Position numbers and translations under genes: made by a program. Shown here in pieces: positions 12,001 through 27,673 of a stretch of DNA of 64,000 nucleotides. The DNA lies in the NCBI RefSeq assembly GCF_041260155.1, contig NC_091930.1:34956070-35020069 (forward strand), in the 5' to 3' direction. The notes under the pieces are model-generated. The model ran no database searches and was not told the DNA's origin. It was given only the letters and a program-made list of their open reading frames with translations. Positions within the stretch are counted from its first letter, which is position 1; every line of letters begins with the position of its first letter. This stretch comes from Ptychodera flava. Lineage: Eukaryota; Hemichordata; Enteropneusta; Ptychoderidae.

Positions 12001-13479
12001 CACATAAACCCATCTATTCAGACAATAATTTATAGTGTTACTTTGAACACTGGCATTGCAATGTGGACTCTAATCAATTAGAAGGCAGTACACAAAGAGT
12101 ATTCCCATACTAATAATCAAAGATCCAGAATTACAAACACTTTCACTTCCACCATATGAAGCGCCATTCTGGCAGATTTCCTTAGAAAGTGAAATTCAAA
12201 TAGTAGGTGGTGCAAAGACAATGTTGACATACAAGTATTGAACTTCTAATTTGTGACTTTTATTTGTCAGCCATCATGATTCCGAATGCTGTTTGTCCAC
12301 TGAACACTGCACTCTAAAGCTAGCTCCACAGTCATCAGATTTTACAAACTTAAGATTGTCGCTACTGTACACTAAGCATACTTGACTTCTATGGGGAAAC
12401 TTGAAGACCATTTAACAGGCAACATGACACTTGGTTTTGACTGGTTCATTTATTTCCTCGATACACAAGACATGTCAGACAATTTGGCCCTCTCGCCAAA
12501 GTAGTCAACTTGCAAGAAAGCATAACACACCCCTTTCACAAGGTTAGCTTGGAAAGGCATAGAATTAGAAAACTTACAGAAGTTTGCACTCTTCTGTCAC
12601 GGGGAGGTATTTTTAAACTTTTCTTCCAGTCCTCCTCTCTGTTGATGGTAAGAAAATAGATAATCAACAGATTAGTTCATGTTTGCATGTTTGTCAACAA
12701 TATACTTGTTAGCACTCACTAAACCGCAATATACATCTGTTTACATTTATAGATATATGTATGTTTGCATAAACAACTATTCCACCAAGTAGTTCTTAAA
12801 ATCCACTCCAGGTCTTCAAATTAAATAACACACTATGAAAGTCTTTATTTTGCAAGTCAGAACCAACTGTGATATTTTCAATTGCTCATACTGTTTAAGG
12901 TAAATTTATATTCATCAATGCAATGCACAAGGTTTTACTTTTAGTCAGGTTTTGTAGTCCTGCATTTTGTTTATCATTCGTTTTCCAAAGTTTGTCTATG
13001 GAAGCTGTAACCGGGTGAAAGCCTACATTCTCCTTTGACATAGAAACAAATAAGACCAAATCATTGCATAAAGCTCCATTAATGTAGCATGGGCTTGCTG
13101 TCAGTGTCCTTCTGTTAGTCAACTTTTCAAGGAAACAGTTTTGCCCAAACCTATTGTTATCAACTGTGATTGTTGACCTGTTTATAGGATATTTGGAGTG
13201 AATAGGTTAAGTTGGTAACTTACTGGCTGGATATTAATATGGTGTTGGAAGGTGGCAATATAACACATGAAATGTAGAATGTACATTTCACATATCCCCT
13301 CCAAAAAACACTGATAGTATTCAACAGTGCTGTATGACCTATATGCACAGAGATTGAGACGAATGGGTTTTAACTTTTGTAGACACTTACTTGGCAGGAT
13401 TTGAATTCGGAACTGTCCCCGGCCTTGCTGAGCTTCCAGTGTGATTGGCCATTGGGCCATCTATCTTGGCAGCTGCCAT
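6071..13479 (-). CDS. DDX6: ATP-dependent RNA helicase DDX6 (p54/RCK, Me31B/Dhh1 family)
   Basis: Coding exons on the minus strand, 5' to 3': 13479-13391, 12638-12578, 11527-11293, 10217-10074, 9262-9168, 8337-8215, 7759-7631, 7220-7040, 6366-6071. All junctions are GT-AG, and the joined frame is exactly 451 codons including TAG. Motifs seen: Q motif around P83-IQ; Walker A AKNGTGKT (102-109); PTRELALQ (134-141); DEAD (207-210); SAT (238-240); IIFCNS; TRGID (356-360); HRIGRSGR (381-388). DDX6 represses translation and promotes decapping in cytoplasmic P-bodies. The start is the first ATG after the acceptor at 13707 (leading AGTAGCAATGG) and gives MAAAKIDG. The N-terminal tail is about 30 residues shorter than in human DDX6 (483 aa) and lacks its Q-rich segment. 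Two-lobe helicase core and C-terminus ([12 protein letters not shown]) are complete. Confidence 0.97.
6720..6790. repeat. G/C homopolymer-rich patch in a DDX6 intron
   Basis: CATGGGGGGG, CCCCCCCC and AGGGGG runs alternate within 70 bp of the last DDX6 intron, with potential for local hairpin formation. No function is evident. Confidence 0.5.
7438..7526. repeat. Short TTAA-type MITE, family B copy
   Basis: The CCCTTTCACCATCATGG start, the internal GTGTGAACCTGTTTATAAGG and the end AACAGGTTAA match copies at 13119, 31986, 32540 and 34733. The unit is about 90 bp with inverted CCCTTTCACC ends. It lies in the DDX6 intron upstream of exon 7220-7040. Confidence 0.6.
8396..8585. repeat. Two family B MITE copies in compound arrangement
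   Basis: Two units carrying GGTTTGGGCCAAACCA and the GTGGACCC(A)TTTACAGGGAAATAGG-type core lie head to tail or nested over 190 bp in a DDX6 intron. The left unit is inverted relative to the right one. Confidence 0.55.
9368..9731. repeat. Family C MITE (about 360 bp), diverged copy
   Basis: The right end GTGAAATGATCATCAAA...GGCCCTTTAA and the interior (GAGTTGACAAGCTGAATACT, GTAGAACAAGAAAC) match copies at 21827-22179 and 24367-24739. The left end is decayed. It lies in a DDX6 intron. Confidence 0.65.
10612..10728. repeat. Foldback element in a DDX6 intron
   Basis: The ends ACCCAAGCGACAGTA and TACCGTCGCTGGGT are inverted complements, and the inner TTTTGACCAGTTCAC pairs with GTGAACTGGTCAAAA. 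The arms are about 43 bp with a few mismatches around a 30-nt loop. It is non-coding. Confidence 0.7.
11913..12026. repeat. Foldback element with strong hairpin
   Basis: The core GCAGGTGGCAATTTGCCC pairs perfectly with GGGCAAATTGCCACCTGC across a 10-nt loop. The outer arms (ATTGCCTGAATA against TATTCAGACAAT, GGGTTTATG against CATAAACCC) extend each side to about 50 bp with few mismatches. It lies in a DDX6 intron. Confidence 0.75.
13119..13210. repeat. Short TTAA-type MITE, family B copy
   Basis: It shares TTTTGCCCAAACCTATTGTT with the copy at 31986 and ends AATAGGTTAA. It lies in the DDX6 intron between the first two coding exons. Confidence 0.6.
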
Positions 13480-13707
13480 TGCTACTCCTCTCTTCTTTGT
13501 TTAGGTTTTTTTACAAAAATCACAAATAAAAAATCTCTAATAAATCGCCCACTAAGGATAGGCTGAACAGTCTCTCTCTGTACAATATAGAAGTTCGATA
13601 AATCTTCAAAAAATGTGTGCGTAGAAATATAACTTTACAAATATCAGCAGAGTCCAATGAAAATCTCGCTTTGGTACTGCAAAGTCACTTTGGAAAATAT
13701 TCTCGAT
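13480..13707 (-). other. DDX6: DDX6 5' UTR part of the first coding exon
   Basis: On the minus strand an excellent acceptor (CTGTTCTTTCCTTTCAG) ends at 13708. The 228 bp from 13707 to the start codon at 13479 contain in-frame stops and no better start. This implies at least one further upstream non-coding exon. Confidence 0.7.
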
Positions 13708-16700
13708 CTGAAAGGAAAGAACAGAAATAATGATGACATTTATGTTGAATAATCTATATGACAGACACCTTCAGCAACTGGTATGGTATTTAGGATAGAA
13801 ACTGTCCCCAGTTCTTAATATATTCAAAAGTCAACAACTCAGATGCACAGATGTAAGACTGTGTTTTTGTTAAGAGTAGCAGGTCAATGTTACCAGGGAT
13901 TTCACAGTCATTTCACAAGGGTTCCCCCTTGGTATATCTAGCAAGAGATTACAGGTCGTCAGAAATGTTACCCTGTGCCAAAATCATTCAACAATGTTTC
14001 CCAATCTCAGGAAAAACACTGAAAGATGTCTGTCACTGTTATAACTGTTAGGATGCAATGTCAACCTTGGAATAATTTTTTGTACCATGTCTGGGACTTT
14101 TCTGGCCTACTCACTGATAAAAGTTTAAAACTGTCAAGAGTGGGCAAATCCAGTTGTTCTGCCTATTTTGGTAGTTTGGTGCTCAAACTTAGCAAAACGC
14201 TGATGATTGGACCAATACAGAAGTCATCAGAAGGCTACAGTGAAAGGGTTAAAACATGTACAGGAAAACAACTGGTGGGTGGTATTGGTCAGGTTGCAGA
14301 TGATCAATGGGTTTGACCCTTCCTTAACATAAGTTCAGTAACTCTCCATCATTTTCTGATGCAAAGTTTGACCTCTATACTGGGAAATGGGGTAAAAGGG
14401 TCGGTGTCGGTACACAAACTCTAGGCTTATTCAGATGTCAACATGTAACATTACGCTGCCATACAAAAGATTCAAACAGATAACAACGGGAAAATGAAGG
14501 CAGTGATCTTGTCTCCTGTGATGATGTCCTGCTAATAAACAAACGCTTCTTCTGATTCAGGGATATTCAATCACATGTATTAGTCAGGGCTGAAAATTCA
14601 GGCACTCATTACACTGCTGAGTCAAGAGACCTTCTATTAACATGGTGGCATGCAGCATAGTTTTAGCTCACGGGACATAATCTCTTCAGTGGTTGGTGAA
14701 GTAGACTGATCATGCCATGTACAGTGATAGGATTAATATAAAGTGGTAAGAAAAAGGAGTGTATGTGAAGCGCGACTCAAACACTTGTCATCTGGGATTA
14801 GACACTTCTGATCTCTGACCTCAGCCACCATTGTAGTGAACAGATACGTCTCTGTAAGCAGCATTGATCACAGCAAGCGGCAGAGTGCCAAAACAGATGA
14901 CACACACAAAGGCAAAGTGTTCCTTAAAATAGTGATTTTTCCAGATCAAAATCTTGCGAATATTTACAGGTCTAAATCTTGAGACTACAAGGGTGAATAA
15001 ATTTAAACCTGAAGAGTAAGTTTATCCTGTTCATGGCTGGTTCTTTGTCACTATGAGGTCAAGTTCAGCAAGACCAACTACACAGAATCTAAGTGCCAAC
15101 TTTATTTCTCATGCCCTGCGTCACATTCCTGATAACACTTGATACTATGAAAACCCCCAAAACATGCTGTTACATGGAATGATTTTTAACAACACTGTCT
15201 TGCTTACATTATTCATGATGACTTGAAATAATTCAGCTCTGATCACATTGATGTACAAAGGTGAAATATGGTACTGATTACCCTTTGAGAGCTGTAATTT
15301 TTCCCACCAAAATTTCAGTGTAACATTTTACCAATCTTTATGAATTTTTCTGTAATTTTTTTACAATTTTGGACCAAATGGATATAACATTTCAATGGCT
15401 GCAATTTTTGACCAAAATTTTGGGGAAAATCTGAAAAAACTTGTCTAGATCTGAAAAAAGTTGCTGGCTATGTCATATTCTATAAAGGCAACAAAAGTTG
15501 ACTTTGGCACTCAAAAGGGTTAAAAAGAGCAGTTAATCACTGCTTGGAGAGAAACAACATGAGCCTGAACAATGGACAATCTGCACACATATTATAAAAC
15601 ACTTCATTAAAATGTGATTAGAGGTAAATTATTAAAGAAAATGTGAAGGATTATCCTGACCACACATATGTATGGCACAAATGTCATATGAGTAACTTAG
15701 TAAGCAAATACAGCAAGATTATGGAGGTCAGAAGGTCCAGATTACTTAAGCAAATTCTCTTCCTACAGCCGGACTCTCCTGTATGTATTTATTTTCATAC
15801 AGATAATAATAACATGATAATAACATTTGGCTTAAGTTAAAGGAATCTTTTTCACAGTGATCCTTTTTTTCACATCTGAGGGTTCCATCTCTTACAAAAC
15901 TGCAATCTTGGAAACGTCTGTCTTACATATCTAATCACAGTGACTCACACTTTACAGTTATACTGACAACAAATGTACTAGTCTGACAAAATAATTATAC
16001 TACATCCCCCCCCCCCCAGCCTTCGGAAAAAGGAGGCACCAACCATTTGAATGTGAAGGGAAAAATCTTAAATTCACTTCTATATGGCATCTCAAATGAA
16101 CTACAACTGCATACAACAAACTGTCAAATGAAGGTTGGGTATGTTGACAATGATTCAGTTTTGTTTATATATACTTCTTTCGATTTACCTTTCTCCATTT
16201 GAATATATCACACAAAGGTGAGCAGAACACTTGCCTAAACAATGTCAAGCGCCACAGGTAGTAGTAAACGGGGATTCTGTATCTTCAATGTGCTACTGAG
16301 TGCACAGTAGAAAAGTCACAATACACCCCATAGTTCTTACAGTTGTCTGAACCAACCCACCTTATCACTTTGCATTCAATAAAAGCAAAACATTGTCTGG
16401 ACACTAAACTGCTCATGGTAACAGTCGCACTGCCACTAAAACAGTGATAGGGCAACTCGGGAGCGAAGAAGTGAATACTGTGTCAACATAACGGGATTCC
16501 CCGCTTCAATTGAGCCACAGAACTGTCTTCAAAACTATGATATAATTCCGTTCTGGCTCAACAATGTTACTTGTTAGGGTTGGACTTGGAGGATACGGAA
16601 ACGGGTGCATCTTCCGGGATAGCAGTATTGACTGACTGAAGTCTATGCTTTATCTCATTTTAAACCAGGATGTTACATCAGAGGAAAGTTCGCAGAATTT

Positions 16701-17390
16701 TCGTCAAAAAAGACTGCTCTGCCTTCTCATACCAAACAATGGTTTCTATAAATAGTTTTGTGCTAGCTGTCGTCGACAGTTTGAAACCCTTTATTTTGGT
16801 GTAAGCCTGCCAAAGTTAAGACCAAAGACTGGAAATACAAATATGTTCCCATAACTAAATTTACACAATTTAAACTCCTGGAGTATTCTTAAAGTTGAGA
16901 CAGTCACAAAACTTGATAGCCCCCATCGCTACATCTACTAAACACTGAACCGAAAGGGGACAGTCTTCAACAGGCACAAATGACAGTCTGCACGAGAAAA
17001 CACGGTGAATAACATGAATTTGTAGAACTTTGTTACACATTTAGAGTGTCTGATAGCTAAGCTTGAAAATATCCTGTGTTCTTACGCGAATTAATGCGTA
17101 AGGACGTTCTATGAATGGAGTATTAAATAGCCTGCAAAATAATATCACCTGACGACATGCGACAAAGAAGCCATTTTGAAGGAGAGCTAGAGATGGTTGT
17201 CGTTCACGGTTTGTGTGACTTAGAACCGTGTTTACTTGGAGAATTAAAGACGTTTACAGACTATCAGAGCATCAAAACTTAGTTGAAAACAAAGTTAATA
17301 GCGTCAATTGTCTAACCACCAGAGAAAATATGAAAAATAATGAATACTTATGCAGATGAAAGTAGATGAAGTTAGTAAAAACATTACACT
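13708..17390. other. DDX6 5' intron (inferred); no coding exon seen
   Basis: Apart from a family A MITE at 15278-15523 and a C14 tract near 16005, I see no conserved coding signal. The right end becomes richer in CpG toward the divergent promoter. Confidence 0.4.
15278..15523. repeat. Family A piggyBac-like MITE, copy 1 (inverted)
   Basis: It starts TTACCCTTTGAGAGCTG and ends GGCACTCAAAAGGGTTAA. The ends are inverted repeats of the form TTAACCCTTTGAGNGC. The interior is built of AAAATTTT-type palindromic runs. Four more copies occur at 21618, 25215, 29500 and 44957. TTAA borders and CCCTTTGA-type ends are known features of piggyBac-related elements. It is non-coding. Confidence 0.8.
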
Positions 17391-17393
17391 CAC

Positions 17394-17520
17394 CGAGAAC
17401 ACAAAACCAATATGGCTGTCAATAATTTCAAAATACGGAAGTCAGAACGAGACTGCATAAATTATGCAAATACTCGATACATTATTTTTACCAATTTGTG
17501 CTTTTAAGTTCAACATGGAT
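17394..17520 (-). other. DDX6: Probable non-coding first exon of DDX6 (donor at 17394; 5' end unknown)
   Basis: On the minus strand GTTCTCG is followed by GTGAGTG, a strong splice donor with exon end at 17394. It lies about 3.7 kb upstream of the 5' UTR acceptor at 13707 and about 460 bp from the divergent UFC1 start. The right-hand limit is an estimate. If correct, DDX6 and UFC1 share a short divergent promoter region. Confidence 0.45.
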
Positions 17521-17579
17521 ACAAGGGTTATTCTCAGAGTCTTATTTAGTTAAGGCAGTACAAATCGGGCATTTTACAC

Positions 17580-17856
17580 GGTGCTTGATGGTATTCTTAG
17601 ACAGGAATGCCCGACAGTTTCAAGGTCATCTGGAGTCAGAGGTCAAAGTGCACCGTATAAAATAATGTGAGCATTTCGGAAAAGCCACTCATCTGTCAGC
17701 GTGTAACATTTTATTAAAGAAAAAACAGGTAAGTCTTCTAAAGTCTTTATGTTGTATGTATTTGCTTTTGATTGACGCCATTTATTTTCGAATGTATTAC
17801 TATCAAGGATTGTCCACGTTGTATTTTCACTCAGCACTGAACCGTGAGAAGCCAAA
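17580..17856. promoter_or_regulatory. Upstream region of UFC1, probable divergent promoter with DDX6
   Basis: Between the inferred DDX6 first exon and the UFC1 start the sequence contains GATTGACGCCATTT near 17770 and a mildly CpG-enriched UFC1 leader. No TATA box is placed convincingly. Promoter function is inferred from the head-to-head gene layout only. Confidence 0.35.
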
Positions 17857-24075
<6,219 letters not shown>

Positions 24076-24366
24076 GGATACTGACAATTGAAACTCCAGA
24101 ACAGGACTCAAAAAATTCAACCTCACTCCCCTATTTCTCAAGTTTATGGAACATCCTGAACTACAAGTCACCAGTGTAGACCAATCCAATATTCAAGAAG
24201 GATAGGGGTGTGCAGGGTTGAATATATGAACTCTAACAGGAATGAAATGAGTCAAGTGTATCGTCAAATAGTTCCATTTGTTCTTCAATGAAGTATGTAT
24301 ATTGTCAGTGTGTGAACTTTGCTCTGTAAATATATAAGTACCGGAAATGACAAAGATTTCATTTTT

Positions 24367-24739
24367 TGAAAGGGCCAATAGCTGTAATTTTTTAAATGAT
24401 TTTTATCACAAATTTTGTTCTCTATGTCAATTGCAAGTTCTTGTTCCATCCCCCCCCCCAAAGCATGTCGAAACATCCGCTCATTTGTCACAATGGCGCC
24501 CATACAAGCAAAGTGCCTGTGCGTTTTTTTTTATTATTCACATGTGATTTCTTGTCCAAAATCACAGTTCACTCATCAACAATAACAATGCAGTCAATAC
24601 ATGTACATACTGAGTTGAGGAGCTGAATGCTATGTATCTAAACATACTTATGTTGTGGAGTAGAACAAGAAACTACCGTTGACATTATGAACAAAAATAG
24701 TGTAAAGATCATCAAAAGTTATAGTTATTGGCCTTTTAA
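24367..24739. repeat. Family C MITE, copy 3
   Basis: The left end GAAAGGGCCAATAGCTGTAA and the right end AAAGTTATAGTTATTGGCCTTTTAA are inverted repeats. The interior matches 21827-22179. Confidence 0.75.
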
Positions 24740-25214
24740 ATATAAGTTTTGCATGTATTTTTACCATGTATCAGAAGTTACCATATTTACGCTATTCTGT
24801 AGAGCAAGATGTGGCAAGTTTTGTTTATCAGCGACCTACTGATAGCTTGAAGTATGACATATTATCTCTACAATACCTGTATATCCTGTATGTGTCAAAA
24901 ATCATGCCATACAAACATTTGTATGTATCGTCCACAAACAGGGTAACCACCAGCAAGTTTTCATTTTGGTAACCAAAACAACTCATACAATTTCAGTCAT
25001 GGAACAAAAATCATGTAAATATTGCAATTTGGTCATGTAAATTTGAAATGCAGTTTATGTTTTTGCCATTCTTTTATGAAAGTGTTTAATCTGATACAAA
25101 CTTACCAAATTACTCATTTGAAAGATAAATATCTAAGTCAGAATGAGAGGCAAGCAAAATACAAAATTTGAATGAGATAGTGCCATGCATGTTTTTGTAT
25201 TCTGATTTATATAT

Positions 25215-25436
25215 TTAACCCTTTAAGTGCCAAAGTCTATTTTTGTCCTTAGAAAATAAACTCCAGTCAATTTTTCGCATATTTTTGCTAAAATTTTGAG
25301 AAAAAACTGTAGGAAGTGAAATGTGATATCCATATGGTCCAAAATTATCAAAACATTACAGAAAAATTCATAAAAATTGGTAAAATTTTGCACTAAAATT
25401 TTTGGCGGGAGAAAATTACAGCGCTCAAAGGGTTAA
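25215..25436. repeat. Family A piggyBac-like MITE, copy 3
   Basis: It starts TTAACCCTTTAAGTGCC and ends GCGCTCAAAGGGTTAA, the cleanest pair of ends among the five copies. Confidence 0.85.
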
Positions 25437-25582
25437 AGAAGAGTTACAAGTAGCTGTAACATGTGAAAAGGTTTTCATGAATTCTTTTCAAAGAAACATT
25501 TTTGTTCTTCATCCTGATATTTCCAACCTCAAAGTACCGGTATTATTTTTGCGAAGAGAATTTATTGTACACAATATGCATA

Positions 25583-25944
25583 GTTAAAGCCCCATAAGCT
25601 GTATCTTTTTGCATGTTTTTAAAATGTACAAAATCAAATGCAATATATGTAAAAGTGCTAACCAAAGTGTGACCACTGTTTTTTTTCAAATTTTTGCGAT
25701 AAATGCACAACAAAGATTTTAACAACTAAGTAATTTTCGAGTCGCAACTCAAATATAGCTGCAAAAAAAATGTGTTTTAGAGACCTGAATTTAGTGAACT
25801 AAATCCATCACGTAGGATTGTAATGTCAACATTTTCAACGACTATACAGCTTAATAATGAGAATTCAAAACATCTCTCATCTGATTGGATGATATATTTT
25901 GCCACCGTTAGCAAAATGCAGAAAGATGCAGCTAATGGGCTTTA
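25583..25944. repeat. Element with TTAAAGCCC...GGGCTTTA ends
   Basis: The left end TTAAAGCCCCATAAGCTGTA pairs with the right GCAGCTAATGGGCTTTA. Its ends resemble family C termini, so it may be a relative or the outer part of a compound copy whose remainder is at 25945-26430. It is non-coding. Confidence 0.5.
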
Positions 25945-25984
25945 CTGTTGACAAATGAATTCTAGTTGGACCTAAATTCATCTG

Positions 25985-26335
25985 TCAACAATGTAAATAA
26001 TATTGGACTTCACACACATACAGGCTGTGAAGTCAATAATATTTGAATAATATTGGACTTAACACACACAGAGGCTATGTAGACAACAATAGTGGACTTC
26101 ACACGCATACAGGCTGTCAAGACAATAATATTGGACTTCACATACAGGCTTTGTAGACAATAATATTGAACTTCACACACACACACACACAGGCTGTGAA
26201 GACAATAATATTCACACAAATACAAGCTGTGAAGACAATAATATTGGAATAATATTGGACTTCACACACATACAGGCTGTGTAGACAATAATATTGGACT
26301 TCACACACATACAGGCTGTGTAGACAAGTTGAATA
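25985..26335. repeat. Minisatellite, roughly 40-55 bp units
   Basis: Seven or more variable copies of a unit built on AATATTGGACTTCACACACA and TACAGGCTGTGTAGACAATA. The unit corresponds to an internal segment of family C elements (single copy at 22010-22060), so the array arose by local expansion inside a transposon copy. Confidence 0.85.
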
Positions 26336-26739
26336 TCAATATGATTTGGGAGTAGAACAAGAAACTATTTTTTCAGACAGAAAAAACATAATGTAGAAGA
26401 CATACAATGTTACAGTTAATGGAGCGCTGCCTCTCCATCCGTCATGTCAACTTTTTGCAGATCAAGTATTTTATTTACAGAACAAAGTGCACATACTTGC
26501 AAACAAATTATCTGTGCCAAGATTTGGTGCATGAAATAAAATGCTTTTAAGTATAAATAAAGCAATTCTATGTCCCATTTTGTGTGTTTCTTTCTACTCT
26601 ACTTTTATGCAGTAAACACATTAACAGTACGTACTGTATGTTTTAGAGCCTTGTTGGCCCCTTTTATATACTTTTAGTATATTGGACGCATCGGTTGGCC
26701 GCCCATGTCATACATAACTCATACACATACAGTGATTTT

Positions 26740-27145
26740 ATTGAGTGCTGCTCTGCAGAAAGGAAGCTCAACCCTGATGAAATACTAACAAGGCTATGTG
26801 ATATCAATATTTCATATTTATGATTAACTAATTTTGATAATTATGAAAATAATATCATATTTAAGACTATTCATTTCCAGTTCACCTGTGCGCCATTATG
26901 GTCACAGGTTTCTTTCGTATCCTTTTAGGAACACTGGTTTAATGAAGTAGATATCAGGCTCCATTTCAATTTTAGTCATATCTCAAGTTTCCTTCGATTG
27001 ATATAAAATGTAATTCATATATGTTCAGTGATTTTATCAAGTATTGCTGAGCAGAAAGGAAACTCGAGATCTACCTGATGTAATACCAAAACGATTGTAT
27101 TGATAATATTAATATTTCATAATTATGACATTAATATCTTATATC
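26740..27145. repeat. Diverged direct duplication, units about 110 bp, 280 bp apart
   Basis: CAGTGATTTTATTGAGTGCT...GCAGAAAGGAAGCTC at 26740 recurs as CAGTGATTTTATCAAGTATT...GCAGAAAGGAAACTC at 27027. Each is followed by a CCTGATG motif and AATATTTCATA. Its nature is unknown. Confidence 0.55.
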
Positions 27146-27148
27146 ATA

Positions 27149-27178
27149 GACCCTCAGGTTTTTCTCGAGGGTCTATGC
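27149..27178. other. Short hairpin AGACCCTC...GAGGGTCT
   Basis: An eight-base perfect stem around a T-rich loop lies in the region before FBL. A similar hairpin (ATAGACCC-ATTA-GGGTCTAT) lies at about 28526. No role is evident. Confidence 0.4.
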
Positions 27179-27673
27179 TTATATCAAGTACAATTTACTT
27201 GTAGTTCTGATAGCTGCTCTGCTTCTTTGTGTTGAGTTGGATTTCACCGTATATAGCTGTGGGTCTTTAAATTGGGTGGTGGTTTTCTGAAGGGTGTTTT
27301 GACTTTTACGCCCCCATAAAGTCGTCAAAGATAAAAATCAGCACAAAGACAAAAATCCAGCCATCAACAACCATTGTTGTGGACCCATGCACAGCTAACA
27401 GTCCAAGTGTTCTCAAGACCTTTTTTAAAAATGAACTGTCCAGGACTATTCCGATTTTCGTACCGAAAACGACGGTACTAAAATGTAAAAAAAGTTATTG
27501 TAATCGTACAAAAGTTGCATTCATCAGCTACACACATCACAAAACCACCACTGCCCCTTTCAAAGTTATTGAGTTTTCGATGTGGCGCCACCAACGTCCA
27601 CGCACTCTGAGGTGAAAAGACGCCGCACATGCGCAGTTACTTCACACGTGTTGTACAGAAATATTGAACAGAC

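Larger units (their letters stand above)
24076..27673. other. UFC1-FBL intergenic region, repeat-dense
   Basis: It holds two family C-type copies, a family A MITE, a minisatellite and a diverged direct duplication (listed separately). AATAAA at about 26534 and 26556 could serve a long UFC1 3' UTR but cannot be confirmed. The final 100 bp before FBL carry several CpG dinucleotides (ACGCCGCACATGCGCAG). Confidence 0.4.

Noticed and set aside
25985-26335. Regularly spaced repeats considered as a CRISPR-like array
   Set aside because: Units are variable, have no unique spacers, and derive from a transposon segment in an animal genome; it is a minisatellite.
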